Shown here: one piece after another, positions 40,025 to 49,068 of the stretch
Position numbering within the stretch: the stretch's first letter is position 1
Layout: each line of letters begins with the position of its first letter
Assembly: GCA_020349905.1 (NCBI GenBank)
Contig: CP070702.1
Location: forward strand, 1,604,242-1,668,241
DNA: 64,000 nucleotides
Reading direction: 5' to 3'
Origin: Candidatus Eiseniibacteriota bacterium
GTDB lineage: Bacteria; Eisenbacteria; RBG-16-71-46; JAFGJU01
Translations under genes and position numbers: made by a program
The notes under the pieces: model-generated
What the model was told of the DNA's origin: nothing
The model's database searches: none
Seen by the model: only the letters and a program-made list of their open reading frames with translations

Positions 40025-42325
40025 GTGTCCCTGAGTCGACGAACGATGGCGGTAGTCGGTAGAAGAGTCAGACGAGTAGAAAGCCTGGACCGTGTGAAGG
40101 GGGTCGGGTCCTTCACGGACGACCTCACTTACGCGGGAATGCTTCACGCTGCCGTGGTGCGCTCGCCGGTCGCCAGGGCCAGGATCAAACACATCGAGAC
40201 CGGCAGGGCCCTCAGGAGAGCCGGCGCCGAGGCGGTGTTCACGTTCCAAGACATCCCCGGCCGCAACGTAGTGCCCATCATCCTGGAGGATCAACCTTTC
40301 CTGGCAGAGGAGTATGTGAACTACGTCGGAGAACCGATAGCCGTGGTATTGGCGAGCGAGCGTGAAACGGCTCGGGCCGCGGCCAAAGAGGTCAGTGTTA
40401 GGCTGGAAGAGCTCCCTCCCATCCTGGACCTCTTGAAGGCCCGGCGCCATCCTCGAGTCCACCTCTTCGGCGAGGACAACGTGTTCAAGCACCTGAGAAT
40501 CAGGCGCGGAGACACGGCGGCCGCCTTTTCGTCCTGCGACGTGATAGTCGAGAACGAATATCGCACGCCTTACCAGGAGCACGCGTACATAGAGCCCGAG
40601 GCCATGATTGCCATTCCGCATCCCGACGGCACGATCGAGATCCGCGGTTCCATGCAGTGCCCGTTCTACGTTCGAAAAGCGGTCACGAGCGTGCTCGGGC
40701 TTCCGGAGAGCAGGGTGTGGGTCGTGCAGGCCGCCACGGGCGGCGCGTTCGGCGGAAAGGAAGACGTTCCTTCGCTCCTGGCCTGCCAGGTCGCCCTGCC
40801 CGCATGGAAGCTCAAGAAACCGGTGAAGCTGGTCTACGACCGCACTGAAGACATGGTCTCCACCTCGAAGCGCCATCCCTCCTGGGTCCGGTACAAGTCC
40901 GGAGCCACCAGGGACGGCGTACTCAAGGCGGTCGAGGTCGAGTACGTCATAGACGGGGGGGCCTACTCCACCCTGTCGCCGGCGGTGCTTTATCGGGGCA
41001 CCGTCCACGCCGCCGGTCCGTACCGCTGCGACAATGTGAAGGTGGACAGCTACGTAGTGGCCACGAACAGAGTTCCCACAGGGGCGTTCCGGGGATTCGG
41101 GTCTCCCCAGATTCTCTTTGCCGCAGAATCTCAGATGGACCAGCTGGCAGAGAGGCTGGGCCTCCACCCGGCCGAGTTGAGACGCAGGAATCTCCTCAGA
41201 GCCGGCGACACCACCATCACGGGGCAGAAACTTACCGTCAGCGTGGGTCTGGAGGAAACGCTCGACAGAGTCCTCGAGGCCTCCGGCTGGCCGACAGGCC
41301 AGAAAAGGGACGACGGAGTCGGCTACGGTCTCTCCACCGTTTTCTACGGCGTGGGCCTGGGTGCGGCGGGCAAGCATCTTGCGCGCACCGGAGCCAGGGT
41401 CATCGTCCATGCCGACGGCTCGGTGACGTTCTCTGTCGGCACCACCGAGTTGGGCCAGGGTATGACCACCGTTTTGTCGCAGATAGTCTCTGAAGAACTG
41501 GGTACTCCTCTGGAGTGTGTACAGATGATAGCGCCCGACACGAGCCGCGTGCCCGACTCCGGCCCGACCGTTGCGTCCAGGTCCACTACGATGTCGGGGA
41601 ACGCGCTCAAGGACGCCTGTGGGAAGATACGTGACGTCTTGCTGGCGGAGGCGTCCAGGGCTCTGAGGATTCCCGTATCGGACCTCCGCATCGTGGAGGG
41701 GGCCATCGTGCCGGCCAAGGAAGAAGGGCCTTCAATGCCCATCGACGAGGCCATCAAGTCCTGCACGACGGCCAGGCTTCCCCTGTCTGCAGAGGGGTGG
41801 CACGTTTCCACTTCCACCAGTTGGGACGACAGGACAGGTCAGGGGGATGCGTACGTTACGTACGCGTGGGCAACAAACCTGGCCAAGGTAAGAGTGGACA
41901 GGGAGACGGGCGAAGTAACTGTTCTCAAGATGTGGGCGGCCCACGACGTGGGTAAGGCAGTGAACCCCACCCTAGCAGAAGGCCAGATAGAAGGAGGCAT
42001 TCTGCAGGGGCTCGGGTTTGCTCTCACAGAAAACATGTTCACCGACGAGCGCGGCGTCATAGTCAACCCGGACTTTTCCACTTACATCATCCCCACTGCA
42101 GCCGACTCTCCTGAAATCGTCTCGTTGCTTGTGGAGCATCCCTATCCTGACGGCCCGCACGGGGCGAAGGGATTCGGTGAGCAGCCTCTGATGGGAGTCG
42201 CTCCGGCAGTGGCAAACGCTGTCCGCGATGCCGTGGGCGTGCGAATCACGGAGTTGCCCATCACGCCGGAGAAGATCTGGAACGCATTGAGGAGCTCGCG
42301 GCGAGTTCCTGTAACGCAGAGATGA
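40025..42325 (+). CDS. Molybdenum-binding subunit of a xanthine dehydrogenase-type hydroxylase (set 1)
   Basis: Large catalytic subunit of 766 residues. It shows GGAFGGKED (molybdopterin region), AFRGFGSPQ with the Arg of the active site, GTTELGQGMTTVL, and near the end GAKGFGEQP with the catalytic Glu719 (numbered from the GTG at 40025; an ATG at 40046 gives a shorter N-terminus MAVVGRRVRRVESLD). Electrons should pass to the 2Fe-2S and FAD subunits encoded next. Substrate within the family (xanthine, hypoxanthine, other N-heterocycles or aldehydes) cannot be read directly, though the purine permease downstream suggests a purine. Confidence 0.92.
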   Translation: MSLSRRTMAVVGRRVRRVESLDRVKGVGSFTDDLTYAGMLHAAVVRSPVARARIKHIETGRALRRAGAEAVFTFQDIPGRNVVPIILEDQPFLAEEYVNYVGEPIAVVLASERETARAAAKEVSVRLEELPPILDLLKARRHPRVHLFGEDNVFKHLRIRRGDTAAAFSSCDVIVENEYRTPYQEHAYIEPEAMIAIPHPDGTIEIRGSMQCPFYVRKAVTSVLGLPESRVWVVQAATGGAFGGKEDVPSLLACQVALPAWKLKKPVKLVYDRTEDMVSTSKRHPSWVRYKSGATRDGVLKAVEVEYVIDGGAYSTLSPAVLYRGTVHAAGPYRCDNVKVDSYVVATNRVPTGAFRGFGSPQILFAAESQMDQLAERLGLHPAELRRRNLLRAGDTTITGQKLTVSVGLEETLDRVLEASGWPTGQKRDDGVGYGLSTVFYGVGLGAAGKHLARTGARVIVHADGSVTFSVGTTELGQGMTTVLSQIVSEELGTPLECVQMIAPDTSRVPDSGPTVASRSTTMSGNALKDACGKIRDVLLAEASRALRIPVSDLRIVEGAIVPAKEEGPSMPIDEAIKSCTTARLPLSAEGWHVSTSTSWDDRTGQGDAYVTYAWATNLAKVRVDRETGEVTVLKMWAAHDVGKAVNPTLAEGQIEGGILQGLGFALTENMFTDERGVIVNPDFSTYIIPTAADSPEIVSLLVEHPYPDGPHGAKGFGEQPLMGVAPAVANAVRDAVGVRITELPITPEKIWNALRSSRRVPVTQR

Positions 42326-42383
42326 GACGGCACTCGAGTAGGCGACGTGCCGTGCAACCGAGCTGTTGCATCCAGAGGCCGGA

Positions 42384-42866
42384 ATGAAACTGAAGTTCAC
42401 AGTGAATCGAAGAGCGACCACCCTCGAGGTCACCGGCGCAGAGCGCGTGATAGACCTTCTGCGCGAGAGACTCGGTCTGGTCGGGACCAAAGAGGGGTGC
42501 GGCAAGGGAGAATGCGGTGCGTGCACGGTCCTTCTGGACGGTTCCCCGGTCTGCTCCTGTCTCTTGCTCTCTTCCCAGGTGGCCGGAAGAGAGATAACGA
42601 CAATAGAAGGTCTGAGTGAGGGAGAATCGTTACACCCCGTGCAAGCGGCCTTCGCCGAGACCGGTGCGGTGCAGTGCGGTTTCTGCACACCCGGTCTGGT
42701 GCTGTCGTCCGCTGCGCTGCTGGCAGATATTCCCGCTCCCTCGAGGGAACAGATGAAAAGGGCTCTCGCGGGAAATCTATGCCGGTGCACCGGATACCAG
42801 AAGATATTTGAGGCGGTCGAGCTGGCCTCAAGGAACATGAGAAGGGAGAAGCGAAGGCGACGATGA
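42384..42866 (+). CDS. 2Fe-2S subunit of the molybdenum hydroxylase (set 1)
   Basis: 160-residue electron-transfer subunit with the plant-type cluster motif GCGKGECGACTVLLDGSPVCSC (about 35-56) and the second helical cluster motif CGFCTPG…NLCRCTGY (about 95-140). ATG at 42384 has AGAGG upstream; a TTG at 42366 is in frame. It overlaps the next gene by four bases (ATGA), as usual in these operons. Confidence 0.93.
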   Translation: MKLKFTVNRRATTLEVTGAERVIDLLRERLGLVGTKEGCGKGECGACTVLLDGSPVCSCLLLSSQVAGREITTIEGLSEGESLHPVQAAFAETGAVQCGFCTPGLVLSSAALLADIPAPSREQMKRALAGNLCRCTGYQKIFEAVELASRNMRREKRRRR

Positions 42867-43711
42867 GAGAAGCGTCCGTCATCGCGCCGAGGTCTCTGAG
42901 GGAAGCCCTCAGGGCCGTAGGCCGCAAGGGCGTCGTGGCCGTGGCAGGTGGAACTGACCTGTTGGTCCGGCTGCACGATGTCGCTGCCGGTGAGCGGCCG
43001 TCGTTTCTAGTGCTGGACGGCGTCAGGACCCTCCACAGCATCGCTCCTCGAGGAAAGGGACTCGCGCTGGGGCCGCTGGTCACTTTCTCCGAGATAGAGC
43101 GTTCCTCGCTCCTCAGAACGCTCGCTCCCCAGCTCGTGGAGGCCGCGTCCGTCGCAGGGTCCGTACAGATAAGGAACCGGGCCACGTTGGGTGGAAATAT
43201 CGCCAACGGGTCTCCTGCGGGCGACCTGCTCCCCCCTCTCTATGTGCTCTCCGCAAGACTGGAGCTGTCGTACTCCGGAGGTAGGCGGCAGGTGATGATC
43301 GAAGATTTCTTCAAGGGGCCCGGAGAGACCGTTCTCAGAAGGAACGAGCTAATCACGCGAGTCGTATTTGAGAGGAGTCAGAATCGGGGATTCTTCTTGC
43401 GCCTGGCGGTCAGAAGGGCCCTGGCCATCAGCAAAGTCTCGGTGGCCGCAAACGTCTCGCTTCGAAACGGGCGAGTGCAGAGCGTGAGAATCGCCCTGGG
43501 GGCCGTCGCGCCGACCGTGCTCAGGGCTTCACGAACCGAGGAGTATCTGTTGGGCAGGGAGCTGGACCGGGACTCGATAGAGACGGCCTGCGGGCTGGCC
43601 AGTGGCGAAGCCGCACCCATAGACGACATCCGCTCGGAGGCCGACTACAGACGAGAGATGGTCGGCGTACTTCTCGGAAGGGGGCTCCTTAGAATCGCAA
43701 GCGCGAGGTAG
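42863..43711 (+). CDS. FAD-binding subunit of the molybdenum hydroxylase (set 1)
   Basis: 282-residue CoxM/XdhB-like subunit. AVAGGTDLLVRLHD (about 28-41) and RNRATLGGNIANGSPAGDLLP (about 104-124) are the two FAD-binding segments of the family, and the C-terminal four-helix CO-dehydrogenase flavoprotein domain follows. It completes the Mo, FeS, FAD trio with the two genes upstream, to which it is coupled by an ATGA overlap. Confidence 0.92.
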   Translation: MREASVIAPRSLREALRAVGRKGVVAVAGGTDLLVRLHDVAAGERPSFLVLDGVRTLHSIAPRGKGLALGPLVTFSEIERSSLLRTLAPQLVEAASVAGSVQIRNRATLGGNIANGSPAGDLLPPLYVLSARLELSYSGGRRQVMIEDFFKGPGETVLRRNELITRVVFERSQNRGFFLRLAVRRALAISKVSVAANVSLRNGRVQSVRIALGAVAPTVLRASRTEEYLLGRELDRDSIETACGLASGEAAPIDDIRSEADYRREMVGVLLGRGLLRIASAR

Positions 43712-43737
43712 CACTTCTGCACAGAGGAAGAGGTAGC

Positions 43738-46116
43738 ATGCCTGCACCGAGGAAAAAGAGGACCGCGTTCGCTGCCATCGGAACCAGCGTTCCCAACGTA
43801 GACGCCGTCGACAAGGTGACGGGTCGGGCCAAGTACGGCGCCGACCACGACCGGAAGGGACAGCTCTACGGCCGCGTGAAGTACTCGGAGCATCCTCACG
43901 CCCTGATACTTTCGATCGACGTGTCCCGAGCCGTCAATCTGAGTGGTGTGCGGGCCGTGCTGACCCACGCAGACATACCGGGCGAGAACAGCTTCGGTAC
44001 GGCCGTTCCTCACCAGGTGGTCTTGTGCTCCGAGAAGGTGAGATACCTCGGCGACGTGGTAGCGATAGTCGCCGCTGACAGCGAAGAGATCGCTGCCAAG
44101 GCGGTAGAGTCGATCACCGTGAAGTACAAGATCCTCCCCGTCGTGAGCGACCCGGTGGAGGCGCTCAGTCCGCGGTCGCCTGCGGTTCATGCGGGCGGTA
44201 ACCTCTGCGTTCACCAAAAAGTGCGAAAGGGCGACGTCGGGACAGGGTTCTCGCAGTCCGAGGTCGTCCTGGAGCGAGAGTACGCGACGCAGAAGGTGGA
44301 ACACGCCTACATGGAGCCGGAAGCCGTACTTGCCGAGCCAGGCGAGAACGGTGGAATCACGGTCACCGGCTCGGTGCAGAACCTCTATTCCATCAGGCGG
44401 GGATTGGCCAGGGTCCTAGCTCTTCCGCTGGGTCGCGTTCGCGTCAGGCAGGCGACCCTGGGCGGTTCGTTCGGCGGAAAGGACGAGGCCATGACGGCGC
44501 TTTGCTGCAGGGCGGCGCTCCTGGCCCTGAAGACCGGACGGCCGGTCAAGATGGTCAACACTCGCGAGAACTCGATGAGAGAATCCTACAAGCGCCACCC
44601 TTACAGGATGAAATACAAGGTGGGCGCGGACCGGCGCGGGTTCCTCAAAGCCATGGAGATTACGATTCACGCAGACGCAGGAGCCTACGCCGCGATGTCA
44701 CCTTTCGTTACTTGGCGCTCCACGGTGCAGGCCACCGGACCGTACGTGGTGCCGAACGTCAGGACCGACGTCTACGCCGCTTACACGAACAACTGCTACA
44801 CGAGCGCCATGAGGGGATTCGGTTCCCCGCAGGTCTGCTTCGGTTCCGAGTCCCTGATGGATGAGCTGGCCGAGAAGCTGGGGATGGACCCTCTGGAGGT
44901 GCGACTTAAGAACACGCTGCGAGGCCGCTCAACGACTGCCACGGGGCAGAAACTCAACCACACGGTCAGCGTGGGCGAGGCCCTCCTCAACGTGACGAAG
45001 AAGGGGCGTTTCCTGAAGACGCGCGCCTCCAATCGGAAGCACAACGAGCGTTCGCACCCGAAGAAGGGAGTAGGGATATCCTGCAGCTACAGGGGAGTCT
45101 CACTGGGTGCCGAGGGCGTGGATGCAGCGGGTGTGACCGTGTCCCTTCAGACGGACGGTTCCGTGGTGGCGTCGTCAGGCCTTGTGGACATGGGGCAGGG
45201 AGCGGCCACGACGATATCCCTCATGGTGGCTGAGGAGCTCGGCGTGACCGTCGATAGGATAAGATTCTTGGGGGCAGACACCTCTCGACTTCCGGACTCA
45301 GGTCCCACCGTGGCTTCCAGGACGAGTTTCATGGCCGGGCAAGCTGCCAGGCGCGCATGCAAGGAGATAGTGGAAAGAATCAGACCCGTGGCATCGGAGG
45401 TCCTGGGCTGTCCAGTTGACTCTCTGCTTTTCAGAAACAATTGGGTTTCGCACTCAACTGAGAGAACCCGTCGGGGTCCTGGATCACGGAAGGCGGGGAG
45501 GGGACGCGCGGGAAGGAAGAGGCTTCGACTCGGGGAGCTAGCTTCTCTCTGCTTCGCGAGAGGCGTCTCGCTCTTCGCTCACGGGTGGTACCGCGCCCCC
45601 GCCACTTCCTGGGACGAAAGGACCGGCCAGGGCGACGCGTACTTCACGTTCGTGTACGGTGCGAACCTGGCGGAAGTTGAAGTGGACACCGAGACGGGCA
45701 CGGTGCGCGTTACCAGATTCGTGAGTTCACACGACGTGGGCCGCGTACTGAACTTGAACGGCGCCAGGGGGCAGGTGTACGGAGGGGTAGCCATGGGACT
45801 CGGCTACGCCTTGTTCGAGGAATACGCGGAGCAGGACGGACGGCCGTCTCTGGAGAATTTCGACGAATATCTACTCCCTACCGTGTCTGACGTTCCGGAG
45901 ACCGAGATCGTCTTCATAGAGAATCCCGACAGGCTGGGTCCCTACGGGGCCAAGTCTCTGGGTGAGCCCGCGTGCGAGATTGCCGCGCCTGCAATTGCCA
46001 ACGCCGTGTGCGACGCCCTGGGAATGAGAGTGCGCGAGCTGCCCCTGACACTGGAGAGAGTGCGGTTGGGCAGGGGCCTGTCCAGAAAGGAGAAACGCGG
46101 GTCTGCCGGCCCCTGA
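43738..46116 (+). CDS. Molybdenum-binding subunit of a xanthine dehydrogenase-type hydroxylase (set 2)
   Basis: 792-residue paralogue of the set 1 catalytic subunit. It has GGSFGGKDE, AMRGFGSPQ, GLVDMGQGAATTI and YGAKSLGEPA with the catalytic Glu743. An extra strongly basic stretch near residues 575-600 (rich in R, K and G) is absent from the set 1 protein. The set 1 and set 2 proteins are similar in plan but diverged throughout, so they likely act on different substrates or steps, such as hypoxanthine to xanthine to urate, or purine and a related heterocycle. Confidence 0.9.
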   Translation: MPAPRKKRTAFAAIGTSVPNVDAVDKVTGRAKYGADHDRKGQLYGRVKYSEHPHALILSIDVSRAVNLSGVRAVLTHADIPGENSFGTAVPHQVVLCSEKVRYLGDVVAIVAADSEEIAAKAVESITVKYKILPVVSDPVEALSPRSPAVHAGGNLCVHQKVRKGDVGTGFSQSEVVLEREYATQKVEHAYMEPEAVLAEPGENGGITVTGSVQNLYSIRRGLARVLALPLGRVRVRQATLGGSFGGKDEAMTALCCRAALLALKTGRPVKMVNTRENSMRESYKRHPYRMKYKVGADRRGFLKAMEITIHADAGAYAAMSPFVTWRSTVQATGPYVVPNVRTDVYAAYTNNCYTSAMRGFGSPQVCFGSESLMDELAEKLGMDPLEVRLKNTLRGRSTTATGQKLNHTVSVGEALLNVTKKGRFLKTRASNRKHNERSHPKKGVGISCSYRGVSLGAEGVDAAGVTVSLQTDGSVVASSGLVDMGQGAATTISLMVAEELGVTVDRIRFLGADTSRLPDSGPTVASRTSFMAGQAARRACKEIVERIRPVASEVLGCPVDSLLFRNNWVSHSTERTRRGPGSRKAGRGRAGRKRLRLGELASLCFARGVSLFAHGWYRAPATSWDERTGQGDAYFTFVYGANLAEVEVDTETGTVRVTRFVSSHDVGRVLNLNGARGQVYGGVAMGLGYALFEEYAEQDGRPSLENFDEYLLPTVSDVPETEIVFIENPDRLGPYGAKSLGEPACEIAAPAIANAVCDALGMRVRELPLTLERVRLGRGLSRKEKRGSAGP

Positions 46117-46222
46117 GATGAGGAAGGCAGAAGGCCGGAGGGGAATGCGTTCTCGAGACACAGAGGTCCTCCGGAAGGCGAAGTCCATGCCGGTGCGTCT
46201 CGTCCCGCGAGGAACTTACTAG

Positions 46223-47083
46223 ATGATAGACGTGACCACGTACATCAGACCTGGCTCTCTCGAGGAGGCCCTGGATGTTCTGGCGTCGGGGGAGTTCACT
46301 CCGCTGGCCGGCGGGACGGACCTGATTCCCCATGCGCGGGGCCGCGGTCCAAGGAAGATGCTGGACCTCAGCGGATTGAGCCTCGATAGAGTCACGCGGA
46401 CCGCCTCTTCCATAGAGGTGGGCGCCTGTGCCACGCATTCGGAGCTCTGCAGGGACGCGGTTGTCACGAAAGCGCTGCCCCTACTGTCCAAAGCGGCGGC
46501 TCTTGTGGGCACGAAACAGGTAAGGAACCGGGGCACGCTCGGAGGGAACGTGGTGAATGCGTCGCCGTGCGCAGACACCGTACCGGCTCTTCTTAACCAC
46601 GACGCGGTAGCAGTGCTGGTCTCAAAAGACGCCAGACGAAAGGTGCCCGTGGAGGCATTTATAACGGGTCCCTACGCCACGTGCATAGGACCGAACGAGC
46701 TCCTGACCTCCATTGTCTGCGAGCCGCTGGAGAAGCCAACGTTCGTGTCTTTCTTGAAGTTGGGTCGTCGGCAGGCCGTGAACATCTCCCGGATGTCCCT
46801 GGCCGTCTGCCTGATGATGGACGGAAAAGGTTCCATCAAGGGGGCGCGTGTCTCGGCGGGGGCGGTATTTCCGGTGGCCAGAAGGATGAGAGAGGTGGAA
46901 CGTCTCCTGGCGGGAGAGTCCCCGTCCAAACGGCTGTTCGCGGAGGCAGGAGCCCTGGCCGCACAGCTCATGGTCAAGGAGAGCGGGGTCCGATGGTCGA
47001 CGCCGTACAAGAGACCTGTCCTGGCGGCACTGTTGGAGAGAGCTCTGGCTGAGGCGGCGAGCGGGAACTTCGGGGAGCAGTAG
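46223..47083 (+). CDS. FAD-binding subunit of the molybdenum hydroxylase (set 2)
   Basis: 286-residue flavoprotein subunit with PLAGGTDLIPHARG (about 29-42) and RNRGTLGGNVVNASPCADTVP (about 95-115), the FAD-binding signatures. The sequence begins MIDVTTYIRPGSLEEALDVLASG. It lies 106 bases after the second Mo subunit. Gene order in set 2 is Mo, FAD, FeS, whereas set 1 is Mo, FeS, FAD, so the sets are not a simple recent tandem copy. Confidence 0.92.
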   Translation: MIDVTTYIRPGSLEEALDVLASGEFTPLAGGTDLIPHARGRGPRKMLDLSGLSLDRVTRTASSIEVGACATHSELCRDAVVTKALPLLSKAAALVGTKQVRNRGTLGGNVVNASPCADTVPALLNHDAVAVLVSKDARRKVPVEAFITGPYATCIGPNELLTSIVCEPLEKPTFVSFLKLGRRQAVNISRMSLAVCLMMDGKGSIKGARVSAGAVFPVARRMREVERLLAGESPSKRLFAEAGALAAQLMVKESGVRWSTPYKRPVLAALLERALAEAASGNFGEQ

Positions 47084-47114
47084 CCGAGTGAGAGGGCGAG
47101 AGGAAGAACCAGGA

Positions 47115-47654
47115 ATGAAAGGCCCGCAAGACAGCGCGACCGTCGCTCGCGTCCAGGTGAGCTTTCGGCTCAACGGAGTTTCGTTCCGTAAGCGCGTTCC
47201 GGTTGACTGGACGCTGCTTCGGTACCTGCGCGAGGGACTGGGCTACTACGGCACGAAGTGCGGTTGTGAGATAGGGGATTGCGGTGCCTGTACCGTGCTC
47301 TATGACGGTGTGGCACTCAACGCGTGTCTCATCCTGGCGCCCCAGGTGGATGGGGTGGACATCTGGACGATTGAAGGGGTGGCGCCGCAGGGTGAAAGGG
47401 GGCTCCATCCGGTGCAGCAGGCGTTCGTCGAGCGTGGAGCCGTGCACTGCGGCTTCTGCACACCCGGCTTCGTCATGTCGACCATTGCCCTGTTTCTGGA
47501 GACGAGAAACCCCTCCAGGCAGGAAATCAAAGAGGCTCTCGCCGGCAACCTGTGCCGATGCACGGGCTACATTCAAATTCTCGACGCCGTCAAGACTGCG
47601 GCGTCGAGGTTACGCGATCGGGACCTGAAGAAGTTCGTCTCGAGAAGACGATAG
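47115..47654 (+). CDS. 2Fe-2S subunit of the molybdenum hydroxylase (set 2)
   Basis: About 179 residues with CGCEIGDCGACTVLYDGVALNAC (first 2Fe-2S cluster) and CGFCTPGFVMS…NLCRCTGYIQIL (second cluster). The ATG at 47115 has a CAGGA upstream; a GTG at 47088 is in frame. It precedes the purine permease by ten bases, placing the transporter in the same transcription unit. Confidence 0.92.
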   Translation: MKGPQDSATVARVQVSFRLNGVSFRKRVPVDWTLLRYLREGLGYYGTKCGCEIGDCGACTVLYDGVALNACLILAPQVDGVDIWTIEGVAPQGERGLHPVQQAFVERGAVHCGFCTPGFVMSTIALFLETRNPSRQEIKEALAGNLCRCTGYIQILDAVKTAASRLRDRDLKKFVSRRR

Positions 47655-47664
47655 GGAGAACCTG

Positions 47665-48978
47665 GTGAGAAGATTCTTCAGATTCGACGAGCTGGGCACC
47701 GACTACAGAAGAGAGATAGTAGGCGGGATAACCACCTTCATCGCGATGGCATACATCATCATAGTCAACCCGGCCATTCTCGCCCAGGGCGGTATCCCGC
47801 GCGACGCGTGTACGACCGCCACCATCGTGGCCGCCGCGGTCGGCACGCTCCTCATGGCAATCTACGCGAGACGCCCCTTCGCCGTGGCCCCATACATGGG
47901 GGAGAACGCCTTCATCGCGTTTACCGTCTGCATCGGAATGGGATACAGCTGGGAGAAAGCCCTGGGGGCCGTGTTCATAGGCGGCATCATATTCGTCGTG
48001 ATAACTGCCCTCAAAATAAGAAGCTGGATTGCCGCAGCGATTCCGGACAGCCTGAAGCGGAGCTTCGCCGCGGGAATTGGACTGCTCATAATGTTCATAG
48101 GGCTCAACATCACCGGGATAATCAGGGTGGACCCGGATACGGTGGTCGGCCCCGTGAAGATCGGAATGCTCTCCACGACCGGGCCGCTGCTTTCAGTCTT
48201 CGGCCTTCTACTCATCTGCGTGCTGATGATAAGAAGAGTACCGGGCGCGATCCTTATAGGGATCCTGGCCACGACGGTCCTGTCCCACGTGGCGGGTGCG
48301 AGCGAGTGGCCATCCAAACTGGCGGCGGCTCCGCCCTCCCTCTCCCCCACACTGTTCAAGCTCGATATCGCTGGAGCTCTCACGCTGGATTTCCTGCCTG
48401 TCATCCTGGTCGTGTTCATTCTGGATTTTGTGGACACGATGGGAACACTCGTGGGCGTTTCGGCGAGGGCCAGGCTGCTAGATAAGAACCTGGACCTGCC
48501 GGAGCTGGAGAAGCCGATGATGGCCGATGCAGTTGCCACCGTCGCGGGAGCGGTAGCGGGGACCTCAACGACCGGGACGTTCATCGAGTCTGCTGCGGGC
48601 ATCGAGGCAGGGGCCAGGAGCGGGTTCTCCTCCGTGGTGACCGCGTTCATGTTCCTACTGTGTCTCTTCTTCGCCCCGCTCTTCGTCTCTGTGCCGGCCG
48701 TGGCTTACGGAGGAGCGCTGATAGTGGTCGGCTTCCTGATGCTTTCGCCGGTGAGGGAGATTCCGTTTGACGATTACTCCGAACTCTTTCCCTCCGTGGC
48801 GACGATAGTGTTGATGAGTTTCACTTACAACATCGGGTTCGGAATGGCCGCCGGCTTCGTCATGTATCCGCTGTTCAAGATCGTCGCCGGGAGGGGCAAG
48901 GAACTGTCCCCCGGCATCTGGATTCTTTTCGCCGTTTCGGTTCTGCTGTTCGTGTTTTATCCTTATAACAGGACCTGA
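47665..48978 (+). CDS. AzgA-type (NCS2) purine permease
   Basis: Membrane transporter of 437 residues with about 12-13 helices. FDELGTDYRREIVGGITTFIAMAYIIIVNPAIL at the N-terminus, PFAVAPYMGENAFIAFTVC near 72-90 and GTSTTGTFIESAAGIEAGARSG near 300-320 are hallmarks of the AzgA branch of NCS2, which imports hypoxanthine, adenine or guanine with protons. Start is GTG with AGGGAG upstream. Its place at the end of two molybdenum-hydroxylase sets supports purine uptake and oxidation as the purpose of the cluster. Confidence 0.92.
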   Translation: MRRFFRFDELGTDYRREIVGGITTFIAMAYIIIVNPAILAQGGIPRDACTTATIVAAAVGTLLMAIYARRPFAVAPYMGENAFIAFTVCIGMGYSWEKALGAVFIGGIIFVVITALKIRSWIAAAIPDSLKRSFAAGIGLLIMFIGLNITGIIRVDPDTVVGPVKIGMLSTTGPLLSVFGLLLICVLMIRRVPGAILIGILATTVLSHVAGASEWPSKLAAAPPSLSPTLFKLDIAGALTLDFLPVILVVFILDFVDTMGTLVGVSARARLLDKNLDLPELEKPMMADAVATVAGAVAGTSTTGTFIESAAGIEAGARSGFSSVVTAFMFLLCLFFAPLFVSVPAVAYGGALIVVGFLMLSPVREIPFDDYSELFPSVATIVLMSFTYNIGFGMAAGFVMYPLFKIVAGRGKELSPGIWILFAVSVLLFVFYPYNRT

Positions 48979-49068
48979 AAGCCAGGACCGGGAGATACTG
49001 GAGAAACGACCGTGAGCTACCGTGAGGGCGCTCTGGATTTCAGAGAGTAGAAGAGGAGGGCATCAGCA

